Assembly (NCBI RefSeq): GCF_015594545.1
Contig: NZ_JADIIO010000001.1
Span: 1,488,001-1,552,000, forward strand
Source: Staphylococcus durrellii
Lineage (GTDB): Bacteria > Bacillota > Bacilli > Staphylococcales > Staphylococcaceae
DNA: 64,000 bases
Direction of reading: 5' to 3'
Shown here: positions 1 through 11,084 of the stretch, one piece after another
Position numbering within the stretch: position 1 is the stretch's first letter
How the letters are laid out: each line of letters opens with the position of its first letter
Position numbers and translations under genes: made by a program
The notes under the pieces: model-generated
Database searches by the model: none
What the model was told of the DNA's origin: nothing
Seen by the model: only the letters and a program-made list of their open reading frames with translations

Positions 1-1103
<1,103 letters not shown>

Positions 1104-1250
1104 TTAACTCCCTCTCTCATTATCTTCTCTTATAGTTTCAATAACCATTTTAATGTTAAATAAATCAATATTAAAGATTTTTGCTATAAATTCTTTTTTT
1201 ACAATTAAATTTAAGTGTTTTTCATTTGTAGTAACATATTTATTTATAAA

Positions 1251-2069
1251 TTAGTAAATCGTTTCAATATCTTTATTTTTTTTGCTTTTGTTCAATACAA
1301 GGCCCAGTATTAATGTCAAAATGACTACGATAAGCCCTATTACTGATGCAACATCGAAATTACCTTTGTAGAATAATCTATAAAATACAGCACCAAGCAT
1401 ACCACCTGCAATAGGTCCTAAAACTGGAACAATTGCATATCCCCAATTTGATTTCCCTTTACCAGCGATTGGGAAAATAGCATGTGCAATACGTGGTCCT
1501 AAGTCACGAGCAGGGTTAATTGCATAACCTGTTGGACCACCTAGACTTAAACCAATTGCTACGATTAAACCACCGACAATAAGTGGGTTTAAACCGTCTG
1601 CTATTTTGTTAGTCCCGATATATAATAAACCTAATGTAAGAATCATAGTACCAATAATTTCACTGATGAAGTTTGCAAAGTAATTTTTAATTGCTGGTGC
1701 AGTTGAGAATACACCTAACTTCGCATCTTGATCTTCTGTTGCCTTCCAATGTGGTAAATACATTAACCATACAAACATACCGCCTAAAATACCACCTAAA
1801 ATTTGGCAAATTATGTAACCTGGCACCATACCCCAAGCTAGTTGACCATCCATTGCCATCGCTAACGTAACTGCTGGATTCATGTGTGCTCCTGAAATAT
1901 CACCAACTGCATATGCGCCCATCGATACCGCAAGACCCCAACCAGCAGCAATAACTATCCAGTCAGCCCCAAAACCTCCAGTCCTTTTCAAATTGACATT
2001 TGCACAAACGCCCCCACCAAATAATACTAATATTGCTGTTCCCAAAAATTCAGCAAAGTATACACTCAT
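1251..2069 (-). CDS. glpF: Glycerol uptake facilitator (aquaglyceroporin)
   Basis: GlpF is a membrane channel of the MIP family that lets glycerol diffuse into the cell. The 272-residue product has the two diagnostic half-helix motifs, NPA at residues 64-66 and NPARD at 185-189; the Asp after the second NPA is typical of glycerol-conducting members rather than strict water channels. Six hydrophobic helices are visible, plus one further hydrophobic stretch near the lysine-rich C-terminus. The start has a good AGGAGG site. It is the first gene of a glpF-glpK transcript, preceded by a promoter, a cre box and an antiterminator-type hairpin, and downstream of glpP, whose product is expected to act on that hairpin. 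Confidence 0.97.
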   Translation of the reverse strand: MSVYFAEFLGTAILVLFGGGVCANVNLKRTGGFGADWIVIAAGWGLAVSMGAYAVGDISGAHMNPAVTLAMAMDGQLAWGMVPGYIICQILGGILGGMFVWLMYLPHWKATEDQDAKLGVFSTAPAIKNYFANFISEIIGTMILTLGLLYIGTNKIADGLNPLIVGGLIVAIGLSLGGPTGYAINPARDLGPRIAHAIFPIAGKGKSNWGYAIVPVLGPIAGGMLGAVFYRLFYKGNFDVASVIGLIVVILTLILGLVLNKSKKNKDIETIY

Positions 2070-2093
2070 AGAGATTCCTCCTAATAAAGATAA

Positions 2094-2153
2094 AGAGACT
2101 TCTACAAATTAAAGCCAGTTGAACCACCGGTTTTCTCACTTGTAGAAATCTCT
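2094..2153 (-). promoter_or_regulatory. glpF leader hairpin, likely GlpP antitermination target
   Basis: On the minus strand the glpF leader contains AGAGATTTCTACAA ... TTGTAGAAGTCTCT, a 14-base near-perfect inverted repeat (one mismatch) with a 32-base loop, followed by TTATCTTTATTA and then the glpF ribosome binding site. In Bacillus subtilis, GlpP with glycerol 3-phosphate allows read-through of leader terminators of the glp genes. The position and the presence of glpP next door make the same role likely here. The U-tract is imperfect, so it may act as an mRNA-stability or antiterminator element rather than a strong terminator. Confidence 0.75.
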
Positions 2154-2182
2154 CTTCTCTGTTCTAATATTAACTTGATTTA

Positions 2183-2212
2183 ATCTTACACTTAAATTGT
2201 AAGCGTTGTCAA
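2183..2212 (-). promoter_or_regulatory. glpFK promoter (TTGACA-18-TAAGAT)
   Basis: On the minus strand TTGACA (2212-2207) and TAAGAT (2188-2183) are separated by 18 bases. The -35 is a perfect sigma-A box; the -10 matches 4 of 6. It sits about 30 bases upstream of the leader hairpin, which fits a regulated leader transcript. Confidence 0.65.
2198..2211 (-). promoter_or_regulatory. cre box for CcpA overlapping the glpFK -35
   Basis: The plus-strand sequence TGTAAGCGTTGTCA matches the consensus TGWAANCGNTNWCA at all positions. It overlaps the -35 hexamer, so CcpA-HPr(Ser-P) bound here would block RNA polymerase. This is catabolite repression of glycerol uptake, as known for glp genes of Firmicutes. 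Confidence 0.85.
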
Positions 2213-2368
2213 CATTTTCGTAAAATTTTTGTCACATTTAATATTTAAAAAAAGAAATTTTTAATATTATTATTTTTCAACTTCTACATTAGTTTACTAA
2301 ATATTAAGTTTATACATCGTATTCAATTCGAAGTTAGCCTACTAAAAACCGCTTAAATCTCATATTAA

Positions 2369-2410
2369 TAGCCCTTAAACAATTTCTAATTTAAAATTAC
2401 TTAGGGGCTA
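2369..2410. repeat. Inverted repeat in a 400-base non-coding stretch
   Basis: TAGCCCTTAA (2369-2378) and TTAGGGGCTA (2401-2410) are inverted with one mismatch around an AT-rich, itself partly self-complementary loop. There is no convincing U-tract on either side. Apart from this and the glpP terminator, the stretch 2212-2565 shows no open reading frame with a ribosome binding site and no recognised RNA. Confidence 0.5.
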
Positions 2411-2565
2411 CTTGTATGTAAATATTTCGCATTTTATAGCTCTTTTTCTTAAGCAATATACCATGACTATTTTAGGTTTAAATCAAATATCTATTCAAGA
2501 AAGAAATAAATATAGTTAAGTGTGAACTTGGATTTGTCTAAATCACATCAAACATAAAAAATAGA

Positions 2566-2608
2566 AAAACGTCAATTGCTATATTATTTTGATAGCAATT
2601 GACGTTTT
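2566..2608 (-). terminator. Terminator of the mutS-mutL-glpP operon
   Basis: AAAAACGTCAATTGCTAT and ATAGCAATTGACGTTTTT form a perfect 18-base stem with a short loop, flanked by A and T runs on both sides. It lies about 40 bases after the glpP stop on the minus strand. The symmetry would let it stop transcription from either side. Confidence 0.92.
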
Positions 2609-2649
2609 TACTTTAGTCAGAGATATTTATATTCTAATCATAATAATTA

Positions 2650-3183
2650 TTACCATAAACTTCGATCGCTTGAAGTTATATATTTTGCCCCGCATTTAAT
2701 CGCTTGGTCTACTTCTTCCTGCTCTTTAATTAACCCACCTGCAATTACTTTGGCATTCGTTTCTTCGCCAATAACTTTAATTGCTTTACTTGCAATACCG
2801 GGAAGCACTTCAACAAAGTCAGGCTCAATACGATTAATAAGTTCAATACTACGTGTTAGTGCATGACTATCTATGACGAACACTCTTAAAATTGATGTTG
2901 TGTTTAGTACTTTAGCTTTTTTTATTACTTTAGTTTTTGTTGATACGATACCTTTAGGCTTATAATTTTGAATAATATATTCGCATGCAAATTCATCGTG
3001 ACTCATGCCTTTAATTAAATCAATATGGATATAAGTTTCCAAATTATGTTTTTCTAATAATTCCATTATACTTTTCAGATGACCAATATGTGTATCTAAT
3101 AAAACACATTCTTTATAGTCAGTGTTTATTAATTTTTCTAAATCCTTCATTGTTCTAATTGCAGGTAAAATATGTTGTTGCAT
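2650..3183 (-). CDS. glpP: Glycerol uptake operon antiterminator
   Basis: GlpP is an RNA-binding regulator that, with glycerol 3-phosphate, prevents premature termination in leaders of glp operons. The 177-residue product is a compact TIM-barrel-like protein typical of the family; ILPAIR at the N-terminus, the stretch FVIDSHALTRS followed by DFVEVLPG near residue 125, and KVIAGGLI near 146 are conserved family blocks. ATG at 3183 follows AGGGGG with 8 bases of spacing. It starts 12 bases after mutL, so it is expressed from the mutS-mutL transcript, while its presumed target lies in front of glpF just downstream. The coupling to mismatch repair genes is conserved gene order, not evidence of a functional link. 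Confidence 0.93.
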   Translation of the reverse strand: MQQHILPAIRTMKDLEKLINTDYKECVLLDTHIGHLKSIMELLEKHNLETYIHIDLIKGMSHDEFACEYIIQNYKPKGIVSTKTKVIKKAKVLNTTSILRVFVIDSHALTRSIELINRIEPDFVEVLPGIASKAIKVIGEETNAKVIAGGLIKEQEEVDQAIKCGAKYITSSDRSLW

Positions 3184-3195
3184 AAATTTTGCCCC

Positions 3196-5106
3196 CTACA
3201 TTATTCGTTTAAAAAGTCGCTCTAATTCATAATTACTAAAGTTAATAATAATTGGTCTGCCATGAGGACAAGTGAAGGGATCTTCAGTTTCTCTTAATTG
3301 ATTTACTAAATCAGCCATTTCATTATTTTTTAAATAATGATTAGCCTTAATTGATTTTTTGCAACTCATCATAATAGCGGCTTCTTCACGAATCTTGCTA
3401 ATATTAACTTTTTTATGTTCTAACACATATTCAATCATATCTTTTATGATTTCTTCCGCTTCTGCCTTCGGAAACCAGACAGGATAACTATCTACAATAT
3501 AATCATGGCCGCCAAATGGTTCTAATTTAACGCCTACTTTGGCCAATTCATCTTTATATTGTTCTATTATTATTAATTCATCTTTAGAAAAATGAAATGT
3601 AAGTGGAATTAATAAGTTTTGTACCTCATTAGATACTTCGCCTATCTTATCTCTAAAGTGTTCGTATTTAATACGTTCTTGGGCAGCATGTTGGTCTATC
3701 ATAAACATACCATTTTCATTTTGAGCTATAATATAAGTACCATGTACTTGGCCAACCACTTCCATATAAGGTACTCGTCTTGATGGGTTATTAGAAACTT
3801 TGTCCTTAACGACATCATTGTAGTCAACCTTTAAATCTAATTCTTCACTAGATTCAAGCTCTGTTAAAGCTTGTCTTTGTTGTGCCTGATAACTATCATT
3901 ATCTTCTTTAATATAGTCTTGCGATTGACTCTTTTCTGTATAATCTTCCTGCTGTATTGAAGTATCTTCTATAGCTTCATTCTGTTGTTCTTCTTGTCGT
4001 TCTTGTTCTTTCTGAAGTCTATCTTTCGCTCTTTGATCAAATTGAATTTTTTGTTGTTCAAATTGTTCTAGAACCTTATTCTTTTTATTGATTTTATCAA
4101 TATCATTATGCGGTATCAAAATTTTATCTTTAAATGCATCTTGGATTTTTTCAACAATTAGTTTATACAGTTGTTCTTCTTTAGATAAACGTACTTCTAA
4201 CTTAGTTGGGTGTACATTCACATCTACTAAAATAGGATCCATCGTAATATTTATATAGCAAATAGGGTAACGTCCTATCGTTAATAATGTATGGTATCCT
4301 TCCAAAATAGCCTTATTCAACACAAAGTTTTTAATATAACGGCCGTTAATAAAAATCGACATATAATGCTTATTACTACGTGAATGTTCTGGTTTAGCGA
4401 CAAATCCTTCTAAGTGATAATCACTTGTATCTCCGGAGATATGCACTAAGTCTTTAGCAACCTTCATACCGTATATTTCTGCCATTACTTCATTTGTTTT
4501 GCCCGAACCATTAGTATGAATAATCGTCTTTCCATCAGCCACTAATGAAATACGTATATCAGGATGGCTCATTGCCATACGATTTATAATATCGCTAATT
4601 TTACCTAATTCGGTATATAAACTTTTAATATATTTTAGTCTTGCTGGCGTATTATAAAATAATGATTCAACTCTGATGTCTGTGCCTCTTTTAGCTTTTG
4701 CTGGTTTTTTATTTATAATAGCACCATTCTCAGCATAAATTTCATGACCTTCAGCATTATCGGTGCAAGTTTTTAACGTGACCTTAGCAACTGAAGAAAT
4801 ACTTGCTAAAGCTTCCCCACGAAACCCTAATGTTCTTATATGAAATAAATCATCATCATTGTCTAATTTACTCGTTGCATGACGATGAAAAACTAAATCT
4901 AAATCATCTTCGCTTATGCCTGTACCATTATCTACTACTCTAATAGATGATACGCCTGATTCTTCAACTTCTATATTAATTTCGGTTGCTTTAGCATCTA
5001 TAGCATTCTCTAACAATTCTTTCACTACTGATCCGGGTCTTTCTACAACTTCACCCGCTGCGATTTTGTTAGCCAGCGAAGTTTGTAATTCTTTAATTTT
5101 GCCCAA
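3196..5106 (-). CDS. mutL: DNA mismatch repair protein MutL (endonuclease type)
   Basis: MutL couples MutS mismatch recognition to strand removal; in bacteria without MutH it nicks DNA itself. The 636-residue product has an N-terminal GHKL ATPase domain ([27 protein letters not shown]) and a Gln/Glu-rich linker around residues 345-420. The C-terminal endonuclease domain shows [12 protein letters not shown] at 471-482, SCKKSIK at 581-587 and CPHGRP at 613-618, the metal-binding set of active MutL nucleases. The start is TTG at 5106 behind GAGGTGA. It is 12 bases downstream of mutS and 12 bases upstream of glpP, one operon. Confidence 0.97.
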   Translation of the reverse strand: MGKIKELQTSLANKIAAGEVVERPGSVVKELLENAIDAKATEINIEVEESGVSSIRVVDNGTGISEDDLDLVFHRHATSKLDNDDDLFHIRTLGFRGEALASISSVAKVTLKTCTDNAEGHEIYAENGAIINKKPAKAKRGTDIRVESLFYNTPARLKYIKSLYTELGKISDIINRMAMSHPDIRISLVADGKTIIHTNGSGKTNEVMAEIYGMKVAKDLVHISGDTSDYHLEGFVAKPEHSRSNKHYMSIFINGRYIKNFVLNKAILEGYHTLLTIGRYPICYINITMDPILVDVNVHPTKLEVRLSKEEQLYKLIVEKIQDAFKDKILIPHNDIDKINKKNKVLEQFEQQKIQFDQRAKDRLQKEQERQEEQQNEAIEDTSIQQEDYTEKSQSQDYIKEDNDSYQAQQRQALTELESSEELDLKVDYNDVVKDKVSNNPSRRVPYMEVVGQVHGTYIIAQNENGMFMIDQHAAQERIKYEHFRDKIGEVSNEVQNLLIPLTFHFSKDELIIIEQYKDELAKVGVKLEPFGGHDYIVDSYPVWFPKAEAEEIIKDMIEYVLEHKKVNISKIREEAAIMMSCKKSIKANHYLKNNEMADLVNQLRETEDPFTCPHGRPIIINFSNYELERLFKRIM

Positions 5107-5118
5107 TAAAGCTCACCT

Positions 5119-7716
5119 CTATTTCAATTGATTTTGTAGTTCATTTAATTTAACCAATGCTTCAATAGGTGTCATATTCGATAAATTCATACTTTTTATA
5201 GCTAATTCTATTTCGCTCTCTGCTGGCTGTTGTGCAAACAAGTCAAATGATGTTTGCTCATACTGTTTGCTATTATTTGCCACTTCATTTTCGACATTAT
5301 ATTGTTCTACAGTGTCGTTATGCAGGGATTGCTTGTTCGCTAATTGATAAGTATTATATTGCTCAAATTGCTCTAAAATAATTTGCGCTCGGTCGATTAC
5401 TGCTTCAGGTAAATGTGCTAATTTCGCGACTTGAATACCATAGCTATCATCTACAGCACCGTCTTTTACCTTGTGTAAAAATATAAGTTCTCCATTATAT
5501 TCATTAGCTGCTACATGGACATTTTTCAAACTAGGTAAGGATTGATCTAACGTAGTTAATTCATGATAATGCGTAGAGAACAGCGTTTTGGCGTTTGATG
5601 TATTTGCTACATACTCAATCATGGACTGCGCTAATGCTAAACCATCATAAGTAGAAGTCCCTCGCCCGATTTCATCAAAAATAATTAAACTATTTTCTGT
5701 AGCATTAGCTAAAGCTTTTTGCGCTTCCAGCATTTCCACCATAAACGTACTTTTGCCTGATACTAAATCATCGGCTGCTCCGATACGCGTGAAAATTTGG
5801 TCAAATAACGGAACAATGGCCGAACTACAAGGAACATAAGCGCCCATTTGAGCCATTATACTTATGATCGCCACTTGACGCATATAAGTTGATTTACCAG
5901 ACATATTAGGACCAGTGATAAGATAAATAAAAGTTTCTTGATCTAACTTACAGCTATTTGGAACATAATCATTATGGTCCATCACACGTTCTACGACTGG
6001 ATGTCGCGAATCTTCTAATTGTAATGTCTTATCATTACTAAATGATGGTCGTACATAATTATACTTTTGAGCAATTTCAGCAAAACTTTGTAAACAATCT
6101 AGTTCCGAAATAATTTTAGCTTGTTGCTGTAGCCTCTCTGTATAAGTTTTAATATGTTCACGCAACTCACTAAATAATTGATATTCTAGTTCGATTGCTT
6201 TATCTTCAGCACCTAAAATAATATCTTCTTTTTCTTTCAGTTCATCGGTTATAAATCTTTCGGCATTAGATAAAGTTTGTTTGCGACTATAACCAAAAGC
6301 GTTGGGGTCAAATCCTTGCAAATTAGCTCTCGTAATTTCAATAAAATAACCAAACACTTTGTTAAAACTAATTTTTAATGATTTTATTCCTGTACGCTTA
6401 CGCTCCTTACTTTGGAGTTCAGCAAGCCAAGACTTTCCATTTTGAGAAGCTTCTAAATATTCATCGAGTTGTTTGTTAAATCCTTTTTTGAATAAACCTC
6501 CGTCTTTAACAGAAATTGGTGGCTCTTCAACTATACTATTCTCAAGCACTGCTAATAAATCATCTAATGGTTCTAAAGCTTCAAAATGTGCAGGCATCTT
6601 TTCATTAAAATCATTTAGTAATGCTTTAATATTTGGAATTTCCATTATGGAGTATTTTAACTGAATTAAATCACGTGCATTAACGTTTCCATAGCTAACT
6701 CGACCTACTAAACGTTCAATATCATATACTTGGTTTAAATAACTACGTAACGTATCTCGTTCAATAAAATGCGTAATAAATTGTTCTACAGTATCCAAAC
6801 GCGCTTCTATTTGTTGTCGATGAATTAATGGGCGATCTATCCATTGTTTTAATCTTCTAGCACCCATAGGCGTTTTTGTTTCATCCATTAACCACAATAG
6901 AGTGCCTTTTTTAGATTTTAACCTTATACTTTCTGTTAGCTCTAAATTGCGCTTAGCGTAAAAATCCATCTTCATAAAGTCTACCGCTTCATAAGTAACT
7001 ACGGCTTCAATATGTGATAAGTCTCTTTTTTGTGTATGATGGATATAATCTAACAACAATTGGGTAGCTGTGTACATTGCTTGATCTTCTAAATTATTAA
7101 CACCATATTTCATATCCGAAATTGTTTCAGAAACAGTAATTGTTTCAGTCGTCAAACTGATTTGTCTTTGTAATTGTGCTTCTACCGGCTCATGGACAAC
7201 TATTTCATTGGGATTGATTGTTGTAATTTCATTAATTAAAGTGGCCTGGTCATCAAAATGTGTAACTTTTAGTTCTCCAGTTGACACATCACAGTAGCTT
7301 AAAGCATATTGGTTACCATGATTAATAAAACTTAAAATATAATTGTTTTGAGTATCTTCTACTCCACCGTGTTCCATTACAGTTCCCGGAGTTACAACTC
7401 TCACTACTTCTCTTTTAACCATACTCTTTGTCAGTTTGGCGTCTTCCATTTGTTCACATATAGCAACTTTATATCCATTATTAATCAGCGTTTCAATATA
7501 GCTATCTGCTGAATGATACGGTACACCACACATAGGTATTGGATTTTCTTTTTTGGCATCTCTTTTGGTTAAAGTAATTTCTAACACTCTAGAAGCTTCT
7601 TGAGCATCTTCAAAAAACATTTCATAAAAGTCACCTAGTCTAAAAAATAATAGGCAGTCTTGATATTGAGCTTTGATTTTTAAATATTGTTGCATCATAG
7701 GAGTTTCATTAGCCAT
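5119..7716 (-). CDS. mutS: DNA mismatch repair protein MutS
   Basis: MutS binds mismatches and small loops and recruits MutL. The 865-residue product shows the mismatch-wedging Phe in GDFYEMF (Phe30), lever and clamp domains, and the ABC-type ATPase with Walker A GPNMSGKS at 602-609, the signature STFMVEM, and DEIGRGTST. The C-terminal ~60 residues after a variable polar linker carry the helix-turn-helix/dimerisation end ([16 protein letters not shown]). ATG at 7716 matches the staphylococcal N-terminus, although the upstream AAGGA lies about 17 bases away and the ribosome binding site therefore looks weak. It is the first gene of mutS-mutL-glpP; no convincing promoter could be fixed in the 170 bases upstream. 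Confidence 0.97.
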   Translation of the reverse strand: MANETPMMQQYLKIKAQYQDCLLFFRLGDFYEMFFEDAQEASRVLEITLTKRDAKKENPIPMCGVPYHSADSYIETLINNGYKVAICEQMEDAKLTKSMVKREVVRVVTPGTVMEHGGVEDTQNNYILSFINHGNQYALSYCDVSTGELKVTHFDDQATLINEITTINPNEIVVHEPVEAQLQRQISLTTETITVSETISDMKYGVNNLEDQAMYTATQLLLDYIHHTQKRDLSHIEAVVTYEAVDFMKMDFYAKRNLELTESIRLKSKKGTLLWLMDETKTPMGARRLKQWIDRPLIHRQQIEARLDTVEQFITHFIERDTLRSYLNQVYDIERLVGRVSYGNVNARDLIQLKYSIMEIPNIKALLNDFNEKMPAHFEALEPLDDLLAVLENSIVEEPPISVKDGGLFKKGFNKQLDEYLEASQNGKSWLAELQSKERKRTGIKSLKISFNKVFGYFIEITRANLQGFDPNAFGYSRKQTLSNAERFITDELKEKEDIILGAEDKAIELEYQLFSELREHIKTYTERLQQQAKIISELDCLQSFAEIAQKYNYVRPSFSNDKTLQLEDSRHPVVERVMDHNDYVPNSCKLDQETFIYLITGPNMSGKSTYMRQVAIISIMAQMGAYVPCSSAIVPLFDQIFTRIGAADDLVSGKSTFMVEMLEAQKALANATENSLIIFDEIGRGTSTYDGLALAQSMIEYVANTSNAKTLFSTHYHELTTLDQSLPSLKNVHVAANEYNGELIFLHKVKDGAVDDSYGIQVAKLAHLPEAVIDRAQIILEQFEQYNTYQLANKQSLHNDTVEQYNVENEVANNSKQYEQTSFDLFAQQPAESEIELAIKSMNLSNMTPIEALVKLNELQNQLK

Positions 7717-7887
7717 CTTTATAGTTCACAATCCTTTTTTTCTATATGTAATAGAATAATATTGATACAGTTATGTATACACGACAATTTTAATTATTCT
7801 CTATATATTTAACTCTTAAATTTTAACATATATATTTCTTGAAACCTATTTATGTTAATTTAATACGCATCATTTTATACGTATAAA

Positions 7888-7965
7888 ACACGAGACTTTA
7901 AATTAACTTATGGGTTAACCTTTACAATACTAGGAACCTCATAATTAAATGATAAAATCTCGTGT
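7888..7965 (-). terminator. Terminator after thiW
   Basis: ACACGAGACTTTA (7888-7900) pairs with TAAAATCTCGTGT (7953-7965) with one mismatch; the 50-base loop holds smaller stems. On the minus strand the stem is followed by TTTTAT. It lies 10 bases after the thiW stop and separates miaB-ricA-thiW from mutS. Confidence 0.7.
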
Positions 7966-7975
7966 CTTGTTTAAT

Positions 7976-8479
7976 TTATGATAAGAATTTTGTTAATAAT
8001 CCTTTACGTTTTAAAATCATTAAAATGATATAACTTATTACGGAACCGATAACACTAGAAACGATGAATGCTAGCATTAATGGCTTAACTACAAAATTAT
8101 CTAAACCAATTATCCAAGCTACAGGTATACACATTAAACTGCCAATAATACCAGTACCAATAACTTCACCTACCGCAGCCATAAAGACGTGTTTACGGTA
8201 ATAATAAAAGCCACTAGCAAGTAATACACCGATTACACTTCCAGGAAAGGCAAAAGCACTACCCGTACCAAAAATTAATCGTAACACTGATGATATAACA
8301 GCTTGTGCCAGTCCGAACCAAGGCCCAACAAAAACGGCACATAATACATTGATTAAATGCTGAACTGGAGCAGCTTTAATTGGTCCTAACGGAATAACTA
8401 CAATACTACTTAACACAACGTTTATGGCTATAAACATAGCGGTTAACGTTAATTTTTTTGTGTTCAACTTAAGCTTCAC
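7976..8479 (-). CDS. thiW: ECF transporter S component, ThiW family
   Basis: This is the substrate-binding membrane subunit of an energy-coupling-factor importer; the ThiW family is predicted to take up the thiazole moiety of thiamine, but this is a family-level prediction. The 167-residue product has about five hydrophobic segments and the family pattern KAAPVQHLINVLCAVFVGPW (residues 35-54), LIFGTGSAFAFPGSVIGVL and GEVIGTGIIGSL. It has no ATPase of its own and would use the shared EcfAAT module encoded elsewhere. It is the last gene after miaB and ricA, 26 bases behind ricA, leaving no room for a TPP riboswitch directly in front. Confidence 0.85.
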   Translation of the reverse strand: MKLKLNTKKLTLTAMFIAINVVLSSIVVIPLGPIKAAPVQHLINVLCAVFVGPWFGLAQAVISSVLRLIFGTGSAFAFPGSVIGVLLASGFYYYRKHVFMAAVGEVIGTGIIGSLMCIPVAWIIGLDNFVVKPLMLAFIVSSVIGSVISYIILMILKRKGLLTKFLS

Positions 8480-8505
8480 CCTTCCTTAATGTCTTTAGCA
8501 ACTAA

Positions 8506-8868
8506 TTAGTTTTTTTCATTATCATGTAATCGATTCAATTGATTAGCCATCGTACTAATCATCATTTGTAATAAATCATTTGCTTCATATTGTAAAGTTC
8601 TGAATTCTTCAACGATAGGAACAGCATTAATGTCTTGCTCAATGCCACTTATTTTACCTTCAGATTGCTTTAATGCTTCTGTTTTACCATAATTTTGCAA
8701 ATTGACAGATTGCTTTTGGTTTTGTTTTAACTCTTTCATTCGTGCTTCGATACTGACATTGTTATGAATTTGTTGTTCAACATCATGATAATCACGAACA
8801 GTATCTAGCGATTGAATTTTAGAGACAATTTCGTCGGCTTCAGCCAAAATATCTTCTTTACTATACAT
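8506..8868 (-). CDS. ricA: RicA/YmcA family RNase Y specificity factor
   Basis: RicA (YmcA) of Bacillus subtilis forms a complex with RicF (YlbF) and RicT (YaaT) that steers RNase Y to operon mRNAs and affects biofilm and competence. The 120-residue product is an all-helical protein of the YlbF/YmcA family, with the typical VEEFRTLQYEANDLLQMM near the C-terminus. Its ATG overlaps the miaB stop by one base, so translation is coupled. The location behind miaB is the same as for ymcA in B. subtilis, which is why I choose RicA rather than RicF. The staphylococcal function is inferred from the family. Confidence 0.85.
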   Translation of the reverse strand: MYSKEDILAEADEIVSKIQSLDTVRDYHDVEQQIHNNVSIEARMKELKQNQKQSVNLQNYGKTEALKQSEGKISGIEQDINAVPIVEEFRTLQYEANDLLQMMISTMANQLNRLHDNEKN

Positions 8869-10424
8869 TAATGGGTCACCACAGCTTTATTAGTTTCTTC
8901 AATAAAAGTACCATTTAATGAATATTGTTTCGCTTCATCTATTTTCACTTTTACAATTTTACCAATCATAGATTTAGGAGCTCTAAAGTTTACAAGTTTA
9001 TTTTTCTCTGTATATCCAGATAATACTGTTTCGTCTTTTTTACTTGTACCCTCACATAATACGTTAACTGTAACACCTTCATATTGGCTCATTGCTTTTT
9101 CAGAGTAATAGCCAACTTTTTGGTTTAAAGTTTGTAAACGCGCTTTCTTCACATCTTGAGGCACATTATCTTTCATTTTAGCAGCTGGGGTACCGTCACG
9201 CTGTGAATAAATATAAGTATAAGCATGTTCAAATTCGACTTCATCGTATAACGTTAGCGTTTCTTCAAATTGTTCTGCTGTTTCATTAGGATAACCAACA
9301 ATAATGTCAGTCGTTAAAGCGACGTTTGGAATAGCTTCTTTTATACTATTAACCAACTCTAAATAACTTTCTCTCGTATATTTACGTCCCATAATTTTAA
9401 GCACCTGATTATTACCAGATTGTACTGGTAAATGAATATGCGGAACTATATTACCTCCATTGGCAATCACTTCTATCATTCTATCTGTGAAGTCCCATGG
9501 ATGACTCGTTGTAAACCTTACACGAGGGATATCGATTTTTGAAATATCTTCTAGTAAATCACCTAAACCATACTCAAGACCATCTATATCTTTCCCATAT
9601 GAATTTACGTTTTGACCAAGTAGCGTAATTTCTTGATACCCTTGACGAGCTAAATCTCTCACTTCATCAATAATATCTTCCGGTCGTCTACTTCGTTCTT
9701 TACCTCTTGTAAATGGCACGATACAATACGTACAAAATTTGTCACAGCCATACATAATGTTTACCCACGCTTTAATATTGCCAGCTCTAACTTTAGGTAA
9801 GTTTTCAATGACGTCACCCTCTTTAGACCACACTTCGACAACCATTGCTTTAGCTAAATAGGCTTCTTCTAAAATTTGAGGCAAACGATGAATGTTATGT
9901 GTACCAAAAATCATATCGACATTTTGATATGATTTTAAAATTTTATTAACGACAGACTCTTCTTGTGACATACAGCCACAAACACCAATTAAAGTTTCGG
10001 GACGTTCTTTCTTAAGGTGTTTTAAATTACCTATTTCACTGAACACTTTATTTTCAGCATTTTCTCTGATTGCGCAAGTATTTATCAATATAACGTCGGC
10101 CGTGTTAATATCATCTGTAGCTTCAAAACCTAATGCAGATAATATGCCACCCATTACTTCTGTATCGTGAGCGTTCATTTGACAACCATATGTTTTTATA
10201 AGAAAAGTTTTGCCTTTTCCCATACTTCTATATTTTTCGTCTATTTGGAAGTCATCATTATATTTAATCGTTTCTTTGCCACGTTTTTTTGCTTCTTTTA
10301 AACTTGGTGGTTGATAAACGTGTTCAAAATATTTACTGTAATCCTTGGTTTCTTTCTTAGCAGCTTTTTTGTCACGTTCATCTAATATGTTAATTGAAGT
10401 ATGCTTTCTTTGCTCTTCATTCAC
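8868..10424 (-). CDS. miaB: tRNA-2-methylthio-N6-dimethylallyladenosine synthase
   Basis: MiaB is a radical-SAM methylthiotransferase that adds the 2-methylthio group to i6A37 in tRNAs reading UNN codons. The 518-residue product has a charged ~65-residue N-terminal extension usual in Gram-positive members, an MTTase domain with cluster cysteines Cys81, Cys117 and Cys151, the radical-SAM triad Cys227/Cys231/Cys234 (GCDKFCTYC), and a C-terminal TRAM domain ending near [15 protein letters not shown]. It is the first gene of miaB-ricA-thiW. The ATG frame is unambiguous. Identity is secure. Confidence 0.97.
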   Translation of the reverse strand: MNEEQRKHTSINILDERDKKAAKKETKDYSKYFEHVYQPPSLKEAKKRGKETIKYNDDFQIDEKYRSMGKGKTFLIKTYGCQMNAHDTEVMGGILSALGFEATDDINTADVILINTCAIRENAENKVFSEIGNLKHLKKERPETLIGVCGCMSQEESVVNKILKSYQNVDMIFGTHNIHRLPQILEEAYLAKAMVVEVWSKEGDVIENLPKVRAGNIKAWVNIMYGCDKFCTYCIVPFTRGKERSRRPEDIIDEVRDLARQGYQEITLLGQNVNSYGKDIDGLEYGLGDLLEDISKIDIPRVRFTTSHPWDFTDRMIEVIANGGNIVPHIHLPVQSGNNQVLKIMGRKYTRESYLELVNSIKEAIPNVALTTDIIVGYPNETAEQFEETLTLYDEVEFEHAYTYIYSQRDGTPAAKMKDNVPQDVKKARLQTLNQKVGYYSEKAMSQYEGVTVNVLCEGTSKKDETVLSGYTEKNKLVNFRAPKSMIGKIVKVKIDEAKQYSLNGTFIEETNKAVVTH

Positions 10425-10493
10425 TTTACAAAACCCTTTCTATGTCAAAGCACATACACAATTTCAATCATAGCAATAGCTATATGAAATCCT

Positions 10494-10523
10494 AGTATAA
10501 TTGTGCTAGTTATATGCCGTAAA
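10494..10523 (-). promoter_or_regulatory. Candidate miaB promoter
   Basis: On the minus strand TTTACG (10523-10518) and TATACT (10499-10494) are 18 bases apart, about 70 bases before the miaB start. The hexamers match 4/6 and 5/6. The leader that follows contains a small hairpin (CATAGCAATAGCTATATG region). No other strong promoter is visible in 10425-10667. Confidence 0.4.
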
Positions 10524-10667
10524 TCATTATTATATTATATTAAATTTGGTATCAAAGTGCAAAATGAATATAAATTGAAGTGTAGTTATAATCAAAATGT
10601 TAAAGTGGAAGCATCTATTAAATGACCTTATATTTAAAAATTTAAGTTGCGAGATAATGCAATTAAA

Positions 10668-10964
10668 TTATATTTCGTCATATTTACTAGTTAGTGTCTC
10701 GATCGTAATGCCTTCTGGCACATGGTAAAATTTTATTTGACTAATCGTACTCGGTACTTCTAATTCAGCCATACGATCATTAAGTTTTTGAATTAAAATC
10801 AAGCACTCATTCATATCCCCTTGGACAGTGGTTTCTAATGGCCCCACTCTATACTGCAAACCCGAATCATCTATAATTTTTATTGCTTCATCCACGTATG
10901 GTATTACATCCTCGTTATTAGGCGTTTTAGGAATAATTTGTACGCTCATTAAAGTATCATCCAT
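10668..10964 (-). CDS. Thiamine-binding protein-like (UPF0045 / MTH1187 family)
   Basis: The 98-residue product belongs to the small MTH1187/YqgV-type family, a ferredoxin-like fold; some members bind thiamine or its pyrimidine part. Recognisable blocks are MSVQIIPKTP at the start, VDEAIKIIDDSGLQYRVGPLETTVQGD in the middle and the polar C-terminal helix. The start ATG at 10964 follows a strong GAGGAGG site. It stands alone, 240 bases before miaB and 120 bases after the preceding gene. Its closeness to thiW hints at a shared thiamine theme but is not proof. No membrane segment or signal peptide. Confidence 0.75.
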   Translation of the reverse strand: MDDTLMSVQIIPKTPNNEDVIPYVDEAIKIIDDSGLQYRVGPLETTVQGDMNECLILIQKLNDRMAELEVPSTISQIKFYHVPEGITIETLTSKYDEI

Positions 10965-11084
10965 GAAGTTCGCCTCCTCGACTTTTAATTTAAGTTTAAC
11001 AAATAAAGCGCTTTAGAGATAGTTATAATCATGCATTATTAATTTAAATTAAACATTGCGTAATTCTTACCTTTAAAGTATCGC

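Noticed and set aside
8480..8505. TPP riboswitch in front of thiW
   Set aside because: Only 26 bases separate thiW from ricA, far too short, and no THI-box sequence is visible.
11005..11014. Palindrome AAAGCGCTTT as a possible cre box
   Set aside because: Four mismatches to the cre consensus outside the central CG and no promoter next to it.
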